Below, piece after piece: positions 48,462-59,327 of a stretch of 64,000 nucleotides of DNA. The notes below the pieces were generated by a model, which was not told the origin of the DNA, did no database searches, and saw only the letters and a list, made by a program, of their open reading frames with translations. Positions within the stretch are counted from its first letter, which is position 1, and each line of letters opens with the position of its first letter. The DNA lies in assembly GCA_029959085.1 (NCBI GenBank), contig JARWIR010000021.1:23027620-23091619 (forward strand), given 5' to 3'. The position numbers were made by a program, and so were the translations under genes. Origin of the DNA: Nemophila menziesii. Its lineage: Eukaryota; Streptophyta; Magnoliopsida; Boraginales; Hydrophyllaceae.

Positions 48462-48799
48462 AACGTTCGACATTCTTCTCCAAAAAATTTGCACAAAACC
48501 GACAAAATCAGCAACAAATTCGCCGAAAACGTATACTAATCAGTGTTTTATACAACAACACTCCATTTATCCTTCGATTTAATCAATCTTTCGATAATTT
48601 AAAAGGTATTTCGAAACTTTTCAAGGTTTTTCCAAACTTTTTCAGTAGTACTATGTGTTTTAACTTTCATTTCTATGCCTAATCTATGATTTTAGGGCTA
48701 TTTACAGTCTAGTTTTATGTTTTAGGGTTGAAAAACTTTCCAATTAAAATGTTAGTGTATAAACAATTTTCGGATGTTTTGCTGTGATTTAGTTTTGAT

Positions 48800-49130
48800 T
48801 TCTTAGTGTATTATGTGTTCTTATGTTCATTTACAATGTATTTCTGTATTTTTGGCTTTGATTAGTTGTTGAACAGGTTATTTTTGTGTTTGACCTTTGA
48901 GCAGTTGTTGAACACTTAATTTATAAGCCTAAATCTATGTTTTTATGTACATTTACAGTTGTATTTTCTTATTTTTGGCTTTGAAAAGTTGTTGAACTGG
49001 TTAGTTTTGTGTCTTAAACTTTGAACAGTATTTGAACTCTTAATTTCTAGCAGTGTATTCTGTGTTTTTATGTTAATTTTCATAGTTTTTTCGTGTTTTT
49101 GTCTTTGAATAGTTGTTGAAAAGAAATGTT
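48800..49130 (+). repeat. Intronic ~125-bp tandem repeat, three diverged copies
   Basis: Units share GTGTTTTTATGTNCATTTACA, TTTTTGGCTTTGAAAAGTTG and TTGAACTGGTTAGTTTTGTG. It lies wholly inside the 5' UTR intron. Confidence 0.65.
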
Positions 49131-49188
49131 AGTGCATAAAACAACTTTGAACAAAATTGTGCAGATTCTCCATGCAATTACAAAAATG

Positions 49189-49226
49189 CAGTTCTAGAAC
49201 TACAAATTTGTCTACAAATTTGTAGC
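49189..49226. repeat. CTACAAATTTGTAG palindrome cluster 1
   Basis: Two copies (AACTACAAATTTGTCTACAAATTTGTAG) in the 5' UTR intron. Confidence 0.8.
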
Positions 49227-50257
49227 TTACACTTCTGTTTTCCCCTATTTTTCAGTTTTATTAATTACTAACTTTGTGTTTCCTGAATGTGTGTCTATTC
49301 AGATATGGCCGAATCATCGAGCAAGACAACAACCAGAGCAAAATCATCGTTCCAAGCTATCAATAAAATATTGATAGATGATGATGTAATTGAAAAACAT
49401 ATAGATGCATGTGAAAAACCACCATTCCATCTCCTATTGAAAGGGTTCTTTGACTTAAACAAAGCAGTAAAACTAGATAGTAAGAAGCAGAAAGACAAAA
49501 AAAAAGATAAAAAAGACGCATGGAGAGTCAGTGATGTCCTTACTTCTTCGATTATCAAATGTTATGATAGCGAAAAAAACAACTTCAAACTTGGGAGCAA
49601 ATTTGTTAAACTAACGGAGAGAGACATCAAATTCCTCTTCGCCATTCAAGAAGGTTCCGAGGACCTTCCAAACATCACAACAGCCGCACAGGCTGAGAAA
49701 TCGGAATGGGTGGCCAGAGTGTTTGTCGACATCAAAGTTTCTAAAAAAACAATAGAGAAGGCGCTGAAAGATGTCCTGATAAAAGATGATGACATTAGTA
49801 TCAAAACGGATTTTCCTATACTGATGACAATGCTGGCTTTGAATACTCTTTTCTTTGCCACAACTGTGGTTAACCTGCATCATTTATACATTAAGTATGC
49901 CGATGACTTGGAAAGCCTAAAGACCTACAACTAGTCAAAAGGCATTCATAGTGTTTTGATGAAATCGATAAGGAAAAAACACCACACGCCCGTCAAGTCA
50001 CAGGCTATACTGCTGTTATAGTGGTAAGAATTTATATACCAAAAGATATACTTCTTAACTCTGTCTATTTTGCGGTTTAATCGACTAATTGACTGAATAT
50101 TACTTTGTATTTGGCTTGGTTTTTCGAGCACACCACAGTTGGGAAGAAGAGGAAGCACAGTACAAAAGACAGTAGATACAAGGAGAATGTGATAGACCAT
50201 TTGACTGAGGAACAGGTACCAAAAAAAACTTGTTCAAAAAAACAATTGTATTCTTGA

Positions 50258-50302
50258 AACTACAAATTTGTAGTTCTAGGACTACAATTTTGTAGTTGAA
50301 GG
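50258..50302. repeat. CTACAAATTTGTAG palindrome cluster 2
   Basis: One perfect and one near-perfect palindrome separated by TTCTAGGA, in the intron after TEEQ. Confidence 0.85.
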
Positions 50303-50924
50303 GGCACTCATGTTTGAACCTTTTTTTCTTTATATAGGAACCAACTGTCCTATCTGATTAGTTACTTTCTATACTACTTTTAGGTCATACATAAGCTGGT
50401 AATAACAGATGAAGAAGTTGAAAGTTATGGTGTTCAGAAATTAAGGACTCCGAAGAGAAAGATGGATAAAAGAAAGTTGTTGAGAAACAGAAAGAAGAGG
50501 AGGATGAGATAAAGAAGAAGACGAAAAATGTTGGTAAGCGTAAAAAAATGAAGATAAGGAGGTTGAAGAGGAGTCCTAAAAAGAAGTACCACTAAAGAAG
50601 AAGAAAGTTCCTGTAACTAGACTTCTCGACGAGGCGAAGACTGAAGAGGAGGAGACTGAGGAACAATATACTCAGAAAAAACCACAAACACCACAAACAC
50701 AAAAGAAATCAACCGAGAAGGAGACTAAAAAAGTTCAGAAAGAAGAGACTAAAAAGAGAAAAAGAAAAGAAAAGGAAGAAGACGAAGACAAGGAGGAAGA
50801 AGACTCTCTCTCAGAAGCTGAGGAAGAGTACATATCAGATCCCGAAGAATCTGAAGACCAAGGTAATTTTACTACAAATTTTAATTATTTTACTTATAGT
50901 GTTACCTTTTGATTTTTATTTTGT

Positions 50925-50972
50925 AGTCCTGAAACTACAAATTTGTAGTTCTGAAACTACAAATTTGTAGCT
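50925..50972. repeat. CTACAAATTTGTAG palindrome cluster 3
   Basis: Two perfect copies with spacer TTCTGAAA, in the intron before the coiled-coil exon. Confidence 0.88.
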
Positions 50973-51035
50973 CTGAGACTTTTTGTTGCAGAAACCTTTA
51001 CTAACTGTTTTTTTTTTGTTTGTTTGTTTACTAGA

Positions 51036-51397
51036 ATCTTTAGCCAATGAATCTGATGAAAATGAACAAGATGTAGAGTCTGTTGCATATCTTAAAAAAC
51101 ATATAGAGATGCTCAACTATCAAAAAGGTATATTAAAACTGACAGCCGACAAACTTAAGGGGGGGCTAAACATGGAGCAGGTACAACTTGCCGGTAAAAA
51201 ATTTATCGAATATAGTTTGAACGTGACCGAAGCAAAACTAGCACACAAGGTAGACAAGGTCAAGGACCTTGAAGAAGAAAAGACAGACTTAGAAAATCAA
51301 GTGAATAGCTTGAAAGACGAAAACAAAACAAAAATGTGGCCGAGATGCAGAAGCTTCACGTCCTGTACCAACTATTGCTTGATGATAATAAATAAAT
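51036..51397 (+). pseudogene. Coiled-coil exon of the Ulp1-like gene
   Basis: After acceptor TTTACTAG the frame reads ESLANESDENEQDVESVAYL, then heptad-rich stretches (LEEEKTDLENQVNSLKDENK). A one-base frameshift after NKT moves the continuation NVAEMQKLHVLYQLLLDDNK to another frame. The segment is probably an oligomerisation region. Confidence 0.65.
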
Positions 51398-51599
51398 GAA
51401 GAAAAGACTGAGGGAGTTGAATGCGGAAGGCTACGTCTCTGATGAACCGGAAGGTTTAGAAAAGACTGTTGGAGAGGAACAAACAGCTGAGGTGCAACAA
51501 CATAAATCTTCCTCAATCCCTCCAGCAACAAAAACTTACGAGAGAGGGAAGAAAGTTCAAAAAGGAAGTTCTAGTAAACAAGTTGTATAAGAAGACACT

Positions 51600-51870
51600 C
51601 AAGTGAATGAAAATGATACTGAAGAAAAAAAAGCTGCAGATAAGAGGAAGAAGGATTTAGAGAAGAAGAAGGCTGAAGAGGAAAAGAAGTCTGAACAGGA
51701 GAAGAAGGTGGATCAGGAGAAGAAGGTTGAACACGAGAAGAAGGTTGGAGAGAAGAAGAAGGCTGAATAGAAGAAAAAGGTTGAAGAGAAGAAGAAGGTT
51801 GGAAATAAGAAAACTGCTGAAGAGAAGAAGAAGGTTATAGAGAAGAAGAAGGATGGAGATAATAAGGTAT
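51600..51870 (+). repeat. Lys/Glu tandem repeat in coding sequence (AAGAAGGTTGAAGAG-like)
   Basis: Imperfect 15-24 bp units encode EKKKVEEKKK-type repeats, interrupted by a stop near 51768. This is typical of low-complexity expansion between the N-terminal and protease domains. Confidence 0.75.
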
Positions 51871-51999
51871 GAAGAGGGAAAAAGAAAATATAATTTGTAT
51901 TAATAACATATTAATTTAGAGAAACATAATATATATTGTATTTTTTTTATTGTGTAATGTAATATAGCTGTATTTCTAACCAATTTATCTCGTTTGGTC

Positions 52000-52110
52000 T
52001 ACAACAACAATTTTGTATTCTTCAGAACTACAATTTTGTAGTCTCAGAACTACAATTTTTTAGTCTCAGAACTACAAATTTGTAGTCTCAGAACTACAAT
52101 TTTGTATATA
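52000..52110. repeat. CTACAAATTTGTAG palindrome cluster 4
   Basis: Five units of a ~21-bp repeat GTCTCAGAACTACAAATTT, several with a one-base change in the palindrome, in an intron. Confidence 0.88.
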
Positions 52111-52737
52111 TAATATTTTAACTAATTCTTTTTCTGTTAGTAACTACTTTTTGCTCACACTAATCGCTCTTATATTTTCAGGATGCTGGAGAGAAGAAGA
52201 AGAAGGGAAATGAGAAAACAGTAAAAAAGAAGACAGTGGGGGAAAAGGAGGATAAGGATGGGAAGAAGGATGTTGAGGAGACACCAACACCTAACTCTAT
52301 GGTTAGAAATATAAAAAAAGCAACAAGTTGAAGCAAAATTAAATAAAGGAGAGCCTGTAAAAGTGGTTATCGAGTCTTCGGACAGCGATTTCGAAGATAA
52401 TAAGGAAGATAAAAAGGATGAAAAGGCAAAAGGTAAGGAGGTGAAGGAAGACAATGAAATCGAGAAGACAAAAAAATCTGTAAAGATTGCGAGACCGTTG
52501 AGAAATTATTTCAAACCTGGAGATGTTAGGTGGGTGGATGAGATTGACAAATCAGATCACAATACTGGGTAAGTTGTCACTTATTACAAGTCTGTTTACT
52601 ATGTTTTGAATAATGTGATGATTAAATAAATTTTTTATTTCTTCTTAGGCTATGGCAGAAAGGTTTTACCTTAGTCGCCTGCAGATATATGGACAATTTA
52701 CGAGGGCAAAATGCTTGAAACACATGTTATTTTTTTG

Positions 52738-52936
52738 TAGATTTTTCAACCAAGTTTTGTAGTCGTAGAACTACAATTTTGTAGTTCTAGAACTACGAAT
52801 TTGTAGTTAGTTCTATGACTATAAATTTGTAGTTGCAGAACTACTGCAACTACAAATTTGTACTCTTAAAACTACAAATTTGTACTCTCAGAACTACAAA
52901 TTTGTTGTCTCAGAACTACAAATTTGTAGTTGAAAA
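52738..52936. repeat. CTACAAATTTGTAG palindrome cluster 5
   Basis: About nine units, the largest array, with diverged spacers (TTCTAGAA, TCTCAGAA, TTGCAGAA). It lies between the exons ending near 52720 and starting near 52967. Confidence 0.88.
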
Positions 52937-53162
52937 GGTTGTGTTTTTACATATGAAATATTGTGCAGCTCTTAGACGCTGCTTTTCATATATTCCAAGA
53001 AAGGCATGAGTGCATAAACTCTGCCACACCCGAAAGTCAAACAAACAAAACATGCAACTTCATTTTAAATGCCATTGTAGGTGTTTTTTCTCCTATTTTT
53101 TTGAAAACATTAATATTTGATTGAGAATTATATTGTACTTATTCAATATTATGTTTGTGCAG

Positions 53163-53852
53163 CACTTTCTTGATCGTATGAACGAGAACTCGAACGATGA
53201 AACTATAAAAGAAGAAGCTCGCAAGTTCGTTTCCGATAAATTTGGTGAAAATATAAGATGCCACTACATCATGTTTCCTGTTTACACGCCAACAAACAAA
53301 GAGAATGTCGGACACTGGTCCTTGCTGGTGTGCAACACCGAAGACGATCGTTCCGAGGTGTGGGCACATTACAATTTAATGATATCGGACGGGACCAAAG
53401 AAGATCATATAGGGGAGGGTGCGAATTTAAATGCCGAACATATATTTAGTTACATAAGATCCACTAATCCGAGACCTTACATCGAATCCCAGACACAAAT
53501 AGAACTCAAACACTCGACGACCTGCCCACATCAGACCAACAGTTCTGACTGCAGTATATTTGTGTTGATGTATGCAGACGACATAGACCGGAAAGTAAGA
53601 GAAGCGTATACAAAGGATGAAGTTAAGAAATTCAAGGGTACTTTGTTTTCGCAAATTGTAAACGACTACTATAACCGTATCAGATATGACAATTCAGCTA
53701 CAACCGAAGACTTTTTGAATATACCCGATGTTGATCGGCCTCCAGAAAATGTACCACCCCAGGTTCCCGTTTTAAGAAACGAAGATGATGTTTTACCAAC
53801 GGAGGATGAAGAACGACCAATAGCCTATGATGCGGGAAAAAAGGGAAGTTGA
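53163..53852 (+). pseudogene. C48 (Ulp1/SENP) cysteine protease domain exon
   Basis: It follows acceptor TTTGTGCAG at 53162. The frame reads HFLDRMNENSNDETIKEEAR, VGHWSLLVCN (catalytic His), VWAHYN, then CPHQTNSSDCSIFVLMYAD (oxyanion Gln and catalytic Cys in Q-x5-C). Family members cleave SUMO-like conjugates. The acidic partner position reads Asn in HYN, as in several plant transposon-borne Ulp1 proteins. The exon ends in a repeated tail (VEEK, ADDAGKK) broken by a frameshift at about 53850. This domain is the best-preserved part of the gene. Confidence 0.82.
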
Positions 53853-54022
53853 AGAAAAACCAACGGATGATGAAGAAAAAAAAGCAGCCGATGATATAGG
53901 AAAAACAAAAGAAGTTGAAGAAAAAACAGTAGCCGATGATGCAGGAAAAAAATGAAGTTGAAGATAAACACGTGGTTCTTTAACTTAATGATATTTCAAA
54001 TAAAAAGAAATATGAGCAAAAG

Positions 54023-54058
54023 TGGTATGATATATTACGTCAAAAAAGAGTCATAGCC
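54023..54058 (+). promoter_or_regulatory. Conserved 3' stem-loop, truncated element copy
   Basis: GGTATGA and TCATAGCC enclose TATATTACGTCAAAAAAGAG. The stem has one bulged base. The loop keeps the ACGTCAAAAA core (ACATCAAAA elsewhere). Confidence 0.55.
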
Positions 54059-54107
54059 AACTTAGAAAAGAAAGAAAAATATGAAAAAGATTGAATCTGA
54101 AAAAGAC

Positions 54108-54440
54108 CGGTAAAGTGGAAATTGTTATGTAATCATCATGAATAGCTTTAATGGGTTATTTGGGGATGCAAATCAAGAAGCATAAAAATTAGGTTGAGTG
54201 AGAACATATTTGAGTAAACTCAAGCTCTAGGGTGATTCCTTGATGGAAGGTGAGGAGAGAGCCAAAAATTCGCTTTTCATTATCCAAATATACAAATCAT
54301 ACTGTCCCTAAGCCGTATTACAACCGTAAAGATCTTAGGATTTCTAACTACTTGGTTGAGTAACAATGGCACGACTAGGGCGTAGTTAGGTGGACCACTG
54401 GATACTATATTAGAACATGTGATCACCCTATTGCTGCCAT
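54108..54440 (+). other. Conserved 3' non-coding block, truncated element copy
   Basis: GGTAAAGTGGAA, GTGAGAACATATTTGAGTAA, CTCAAGCTCTAGG, GGTGAGGAGAGAGCC and CTGTCCCTAAGCCGTATT are in the same order as in E2, C and F. Confidence 0.72.
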
Positions 54441-54889
54441 ATCAAACTAAATGAAACCCCTCCTTCTGGAATTGCGAAGTTACTGAACTTGGATTTATAT
54501 ACAACCCAATTTTCCCTTCTTTTAAATAACGATTAATTTGTAGATTATGAGGATTATCCGCAAGACTTAAGCATACTTCTCATCCCCTTTATTTTCATAT
54601 AACACCTTGCATTTTAGTTAATTAGTTATTTTATTACATTTAGTCCTTTAAACAAAACAAAACAAATATCATATTTATTTAATTGTCATTTTACTAGTAA
54701 CTTTACATTATCATACTCTCGCAAAACACATTAATCGTAACTTTGATAGTCCTTGTGGAGACGATAACCTTTATGTTAATCAATTTTATTACTTGTCAAC
54801 GACCTGTACAATTGCGGGAAATCACCCTCCTTGAGTGTTAATTATTTATAACACGCTAAGGGGCGACACTTATGCTGAGCTACCGCTGC

Positions 54890-55200
54890 AAATAAGAACC
54901 AGATAACCCTATACTTATTTAGGAAAAATTTGTAGTCGTATATTCCATGATCGCATACCAATCCACAATGGGAAGAATCACTCTCAACAAGATTAGCGCT
55001 AAAGTATCCACATATTACCTCACAAAGAAACTCCCCACCGTAAAAAGAGTTGGTAGCGTACAAGGCAACCAAGACCAAGCCAAGGAATGCTACTTCGATT
55101 CCCTTGCAAGACTTGACATTTTCACAATATATCTAGGCACGATGACAACTATCAAATACACCAGAGAAAAAAGCAAGAAGTCCATATGGCATATAATCTA
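54890..55200 (+). pseudogene. Tat/Ogre-type gypsy protease-RT junction relic
   Basis: One frame reads MGRITLNKISAKVSTYYLTK, then GSVQGNQDQAKECYFDSLAR. This resembles the segment after the protease of Tat-type elements (GRPTLN...VSTYHLKVKFPT...GEVRGDQxxARECY). No other pol domain is left. Confidence 0.55.
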
Positions 55201-55599
55201 AGTTATCCATGCAAATTTTATGATCGAGGCCTATCCAGTCAGCCAAAGCAAGGTTGCGAGTATCACTTATGAGATAAGGATTTTACACCCTTCATGGCAT
55301 GAACTGAACCTACCAAAACTTATTATTGGGGGAGGCATATGGGGTCGCGTTACATGATTGGAAAATTCATCTGGGTTGACTATATCACACTCATTTTCCT
55401 CATTAGGAGAATTTTGTAACGAGATAATAGATGACCCACCACATTGAATCTAGATTAGTTAAGTAATAGGAAACCATCCAGTGAGTGTGTATGTGTCCAT
55501 TTAGGCCGATTAAGAGTATCTATAACGGATAAATAGAAAAACTTTCTTCCATATTGATCTGCTCTTATTATTTTCGTATATTGCTTGCATGTTTTTTCG
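55201..55599. other. Spacer, no gene recognised
   Basis: Probably part of the same decayed gypsy element, but no motif is readable. Confidence 0.35.
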
Positions 55600-56170
55600 T
55601 ATTCAGATGAGGCCTCGATTTAATCCCTAAGATGGATTACCAAGCCTAGAGGGGTATGCCTAACCACTATCAAACCTTGCTTCAAACATATTGTAGGGAG
55701 TTGAGTGCATGATACTAAGACCTAAGTGGTTGCCTGGGCAAAACCTGATTTACCCCTCCCACAGGGAATTGAGTCTAGGGGATAGGACCTAATAGGACAC
55801 TATGGTAAAACATTGATTTAATCCTATAAACATGTTAATTAATTATTTCAAATAATGGCCTGAGGGGTCACTCTAGTAAAGTCTTTATTAAGTCCTTCAT
55901 ATGGTTTATCAAGTCCAGCTAATAGCCTAAGGACCCATTCTTGTACAACCTTGATAAAATTCTCCACACAGATTATTGAGTACATAAAATGGCCTAAGGG
56001 GCCACTCTAGTTAAATATCGATTAAATCCTCCAAACCGAATATCGAGTCCAACAAATGGCGTAAGGGGTCAATATGCTTAAACCTTAATTAAATCCTCTA
56101 GATGGGTTATTAAGTCTAGAAAATTGACTAAGGGGTCACTCTGGTAAACCTCGATTCAATCTCATAGAAA
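55600..56170. repeat. Degenerate ~68-bp tandem repeat
   Basis: GGCCTAAGGGGTCACTCT-like phrases recur at about 55855, 55924, 55990, 56057 and 56124. Between them lie TTAAATCCT...GGTTATYAAGTC phrases. Earlier, weaker copies extend back to about 55600. No coding frame. Confidence 0.72.
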
Positions 56171-56384
56171 GGTTACCAAGTATGATATAATTCCATCAAC
56201 ATGAAACTTAGACCTAAAACCTACTAAGGTTAACATGGTCGAACTAAAAACCTCAATTCAATCTCTTAGAAGGGTTACCGATTATGACATATTTCCATCA
56301 ACATGGAACTTTGTGTGTTAATTTTGAAACATGTACTTGGATGACAATGTCCCAAAACAAGGATAAGAAGTTGAGACTGAAAAG

Positions 56385-57913
56385 TGGTGGCGTTTCGGGT
56401 GTGATATAAATATAATGTAGGACTAACACCAATGAAAGTAAGACTCTCCGCAAGTGTACGGGTTGTTGCCAAGTAAAATTGTGATAAGCGTAGAGCTTTT
56501 GTTTCGCAGGGACTACTTGGAATGTAGTAAATATGCTCATATTGTACAAAAGTATAAAGTTGCAATACTAATATGAATTAAGATATGCTTGGTTGGTTTT
56601 CTTATTACAAGGACTAAAAGATGATTAATATAAATAGCTAATTGAAAAGATGAATAACGGTAAATGCAATAAGAGATAACAATGTATGAGAACGAAATGT
56701 TTGATTCTTATGGGTAATCCTCCTAAATAACTATTATCTTGTTCTGACATAAGGGTGAATTGATTTGTTCACATTAATCGGGATTCAAAGACGTTATTTA
56801 CCCCCATTCAGGCATCTTGAACATCTACCTTACACACCCTCCGGTTATACGATGTATTAAAGCACACAACCCAAAGACTACCTAGCGTGCAAGGAACGTA
56901 CTCGTCTAAGGCACTAGGCGCTTATGTCCTATGTCTGAAAGCCCAACCACCGCACAGATGTTAATTAGTCAGTCTCTCACTACCTATGTTTGATCATGAC
57001 ATACATAGGCAACAAGCATACAAATATATACAATGGAAACAATAACTCTTTTGTCCCAAATCATCAAAACTCAATAATAATCTTAAAGTGTTCATACCCA
57101 ATTCAAGAATAAAACATATAGTAGCTTAGATCATACTAAAGAAAATAAAAATAAAGTAAAATACTAATTGAATCATGCTTAAATACTGATTTAAAATGAA
57201 ATTAATTTAAAAAATTAAAGGATATTGTGATAGATGATGAAGAATGGTGTGGAACCCTCCTTCTTATCTTCTCTAGGCGCTTAATCTTGTTTTTCTCTCT
57301 AGATAATGTTGTGGAATTGAAGTGTACTGATATATGGATTGAAAATGAGCTTTTGTACCTTCTAATTTCGTTATTCCCCTTTAGAAAATAGGAAATTAGA
57401 TTTAGAAGGGGCCCAACCCGTTTTTATGCAGTAGATCACATGTTCGAGCCTTGGGAATGGTTTTTGGCGTAACTTCTTCATCTCAACTCCACATTGACTT
57501 TTGTCACTTGCCACACGACCATGAATTCAAGATCTTTCCAACAAACTAGGGATCAGGTCCAGAAGTCTTCATCAAAATATCATGGTGACTCCATTTTTAC
57601 GGTGCAAGACTACTCTAATAATCGCTCTAACTTCCCATAGTAGCTCTTAGATCAATTCTCGCTTTGTCTTGGAGATTCTCTTGATTTATTGACCTCTTAT
57701 CTTATCTTGGACTCTTGTATTAATCATTTACCTAAACTACACACTAAACACATGATTAAAGTACAAAAATTTCTATAAATAGAAATTAGTCCAAAAGTAT
57801 AAGTAAATGTACAATATTACAAATAACAAGGAAGAATCCCTCATTGAGGCCCAATAAACTCCTAAAAGAATGTTTCGAATGTAGATTTATTTGTCACAAA
57901 AAGAGAGACTTCA
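56385..57913 (-). repeat. 3' LTR of F (1,529 bp)
   Basis: The sense strand runs from TGAAGTCTCTC (57913) to CGCCACCA (56385). It does not contain the 46-bp terminal inverted repeat of the other LTRs. Confidence 0.8.
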
Positions 57914-57930
57914 AGACCCCCAACTCAAGG
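57914..57930 (-). other. Polypurine tract of F
   Basis: The minus strand reads CCTTGAGTTGGGGGTCT next to the LTR. Confidence 0.75.
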
Positions 57931-58149
57931 TTTTATCGTCCCAACAAAATAGTAAAGAAAGAAAAGGAATTTGGATGGGTCTAAGTCAAATAAGACTACA
58001 AAGAGAGAAAGCGTATAAAATAGAAGGAATCACACTAAAGCTAAAATCTTAATAAATCTCATATAGTATAATTTACGAACTAAAACCAACATATACCTAA
58101 CAAATACCCCATCCATACAAATAGTTTCAAGATCAAATTAGTTTTGCAA

Positions 58150-58506
58150 TGCGCTAAATGAGGTTCTTTCTTAGTTCACAATGGTGGCTATAGATAGTTC
58201 ATCGATCCTCACATAGTTTCTAAGGTCCACTTGACTACTCTCTATTATTTGAAAGGTCCTAAAGTGCATAGTCAAGAATCCTAAGGTCTTTGAGGTTATA
58301 ACGTAGGCTTATGGTAGGTGTGGTACGTATATTTGGATACTTTAGAGTGGGACCCTCTCCTCACTAGACACCAACGAGTCTCTATAGAGCTTGAGTTACA
58401 TTAAAAAATATTCTCACTCATCCCAATTGATGCACTAATTAGCATCAACCAATAATCCAAAGATAAACCTTTCATGATCACCTAATAAATTTCTACTTTG
58501 CCATTC
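58150..58506 (-). other. Conserved 3' non-coding block, copy in F
   Basis: The sense strand contains GGCAAAGTAGAA, GATGAGTGAGAATATTTT, GTGAGGAGAGGGTCCC and CACACCTACCATAAGCCTACG. It is colinear with the C, E2 and truncated-element copies. Confidence 0.7.
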
Positions 58507-58539
58507 TAAGAATATGTGTATATTTTTTCTTATGTAAGT

Positions 58540-58576
58540 GGTCATGATTCTCTTTTTGATGTGAGAACTCATGACC
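58540..58576 (-). promoter_or_regulatory. Conserved 3' stem-loop, copy in F (best formed)
   Basis: GGTCATGA, a one-base bulge, TTCTC, loop ACATCAAAAA, GAGAA, TCATGACC on the sense strand. This gives a 13-bp stem with a single bulge. Confidence 0.7.
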
Positions 58577-58750
58577 CTTTATTTCTTTTCTTTTCCAATA
58601 TATTTAAACCTTTTCTTTTTAATTAAATTCTTCTTCCTTTTACCCTGAAAAAGGGTTACAATGTATATATCATAATATGATCATGAAGCTAAAGTAAAAA
58701 TATACCTATCCCAGCAAATGATAATTCCCATAAAACCTCCACCCCAAACT

Positions 58751-59327
58751 AGAGCTGTAAATGAACCAAGCCACTCCCGAGCAGCCGAGCTCGGCTCAGA
58801 TAAAAGCTTGTTCGAGATCGGCTCGAATATAAACAAGCTCAAGCTCCATTTTAAGCTCGATAAGTAAACGAGCCTGCTCGAGCTCGGCTCGTGAGCTCGT
58901 TTAAAATTATAATAAATATAAATTAATATATTATCTACTTATAAATATATTATTAAACCTCCAATATCAAATTGGATATTTGTAATTTATCTAGTCATTT
59001 ATAATTTCATTAATATTATGTTCCATATTTTCATACCACACACTCCATCAAATACCAACCGTTCATGAAAGTCCCATTTCAACCATAAAAAAAAAAATTG
59101 TTCATGAGACACTCGTTCTCAACTCTAAAAAAGATTGTTCTATAAGTTAAACAAACAAGTTCTAACATTTCTGATTTGGATCATTGGAAGCTCGAGTGCT
59201 CGGCTCATTAAAATTTGAGCTCGGCCCGGCTCGTTTGAATTTGAGCTCGGCTCGGCTCGGCTCAAGAAATTAAGAAAACAAGCCTGTACATCTAGTATTC
59301 GGCTCGGCTCGGCTCGTTTAGAGCCCT
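58751..59327. mobile_element. GAGCTCGGCTCG-type MITE, 577 bp, with 10-bp target duplication
   Basis: The ends AGAGCTGTAAATGAACCAAG and (inverted) AGGGCTCTAAACGAGCCGAG match at most positions. ACCCCAAACT flanks both sides (58741-58750 and 59328-59337). The homologous part of element C (around 21200) shows the empty site. The GCTCGGCTCG-rich arms and AT-rich middle form a foldback structure. The target duplication length points to a Mutator-like or hAT-like source. Confidence 0.88.

Larger units (their letters stand above)
48470..53966 (+). pseudogene. Multi-exon Ulp1-like (C48) protease gene of transposon-associated type, decayed
   Basis: A probable 5' UTR exon (48470-48604, donor GTATTTC) and a 700-bp intron with three ~125-bp repeats lead to TATTCAG and the ATG at 49305 (MAESSSKTTTRAKSSFQAIN). 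Exon 2 encodes a domain resembling the DUF1985-like N-terminus of plant Ulp1 proteins (PPFHLLLKGFFDL, KFVKLTERDIKFLFAIQEG). It stops at TAG (49932) where Trp is expected (DLESLKTYN-W-SKG). Later exons give WFFEHTTVGKKRKH, long Lys/Glu repeats, a coiled coil (51036-51397), KSVKIARPLRNYFKPGD (near 52480) and the C48 protease exon (53163 on). Donors and acceptors are visible at most joins. Several frameshifts make it non-functional as it stands. Comparable Ulp1 genes ride in plant MULE or CACTA elements, but I found no terminal repeats here. Confidence 0.72.
53990..54867 (+). mobile_element. Truncated 3' end of an Athila-type LTR element
   Basis: It starts inside the 3' interior, carrying the conserved stem-loop (54023) and block (54108-54440). 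It then runs into the last part of an LTR (about 54540-54867, ending AACACGCTAAGGGGCGACA). The LTR start and PPT are missing, so an internal deletion joined interior and LTR end. Confidence 0.65.

Noticed and set aside
49189..52936. Palindromic clusters considered as a CRISPR array
   Set aside because: Spacers of about 7-8 bp and a eukaryotic intron setting exclude it. They are minisatellite clusters.
49303..53966. Ulp1-like gene considered as the env-like or extra ORF of the adjoining LTR element
   Set aside because: It has introns and a 5' UTR intron, and the LTR-element homology starts only at about 53990, after the tail of the gene.
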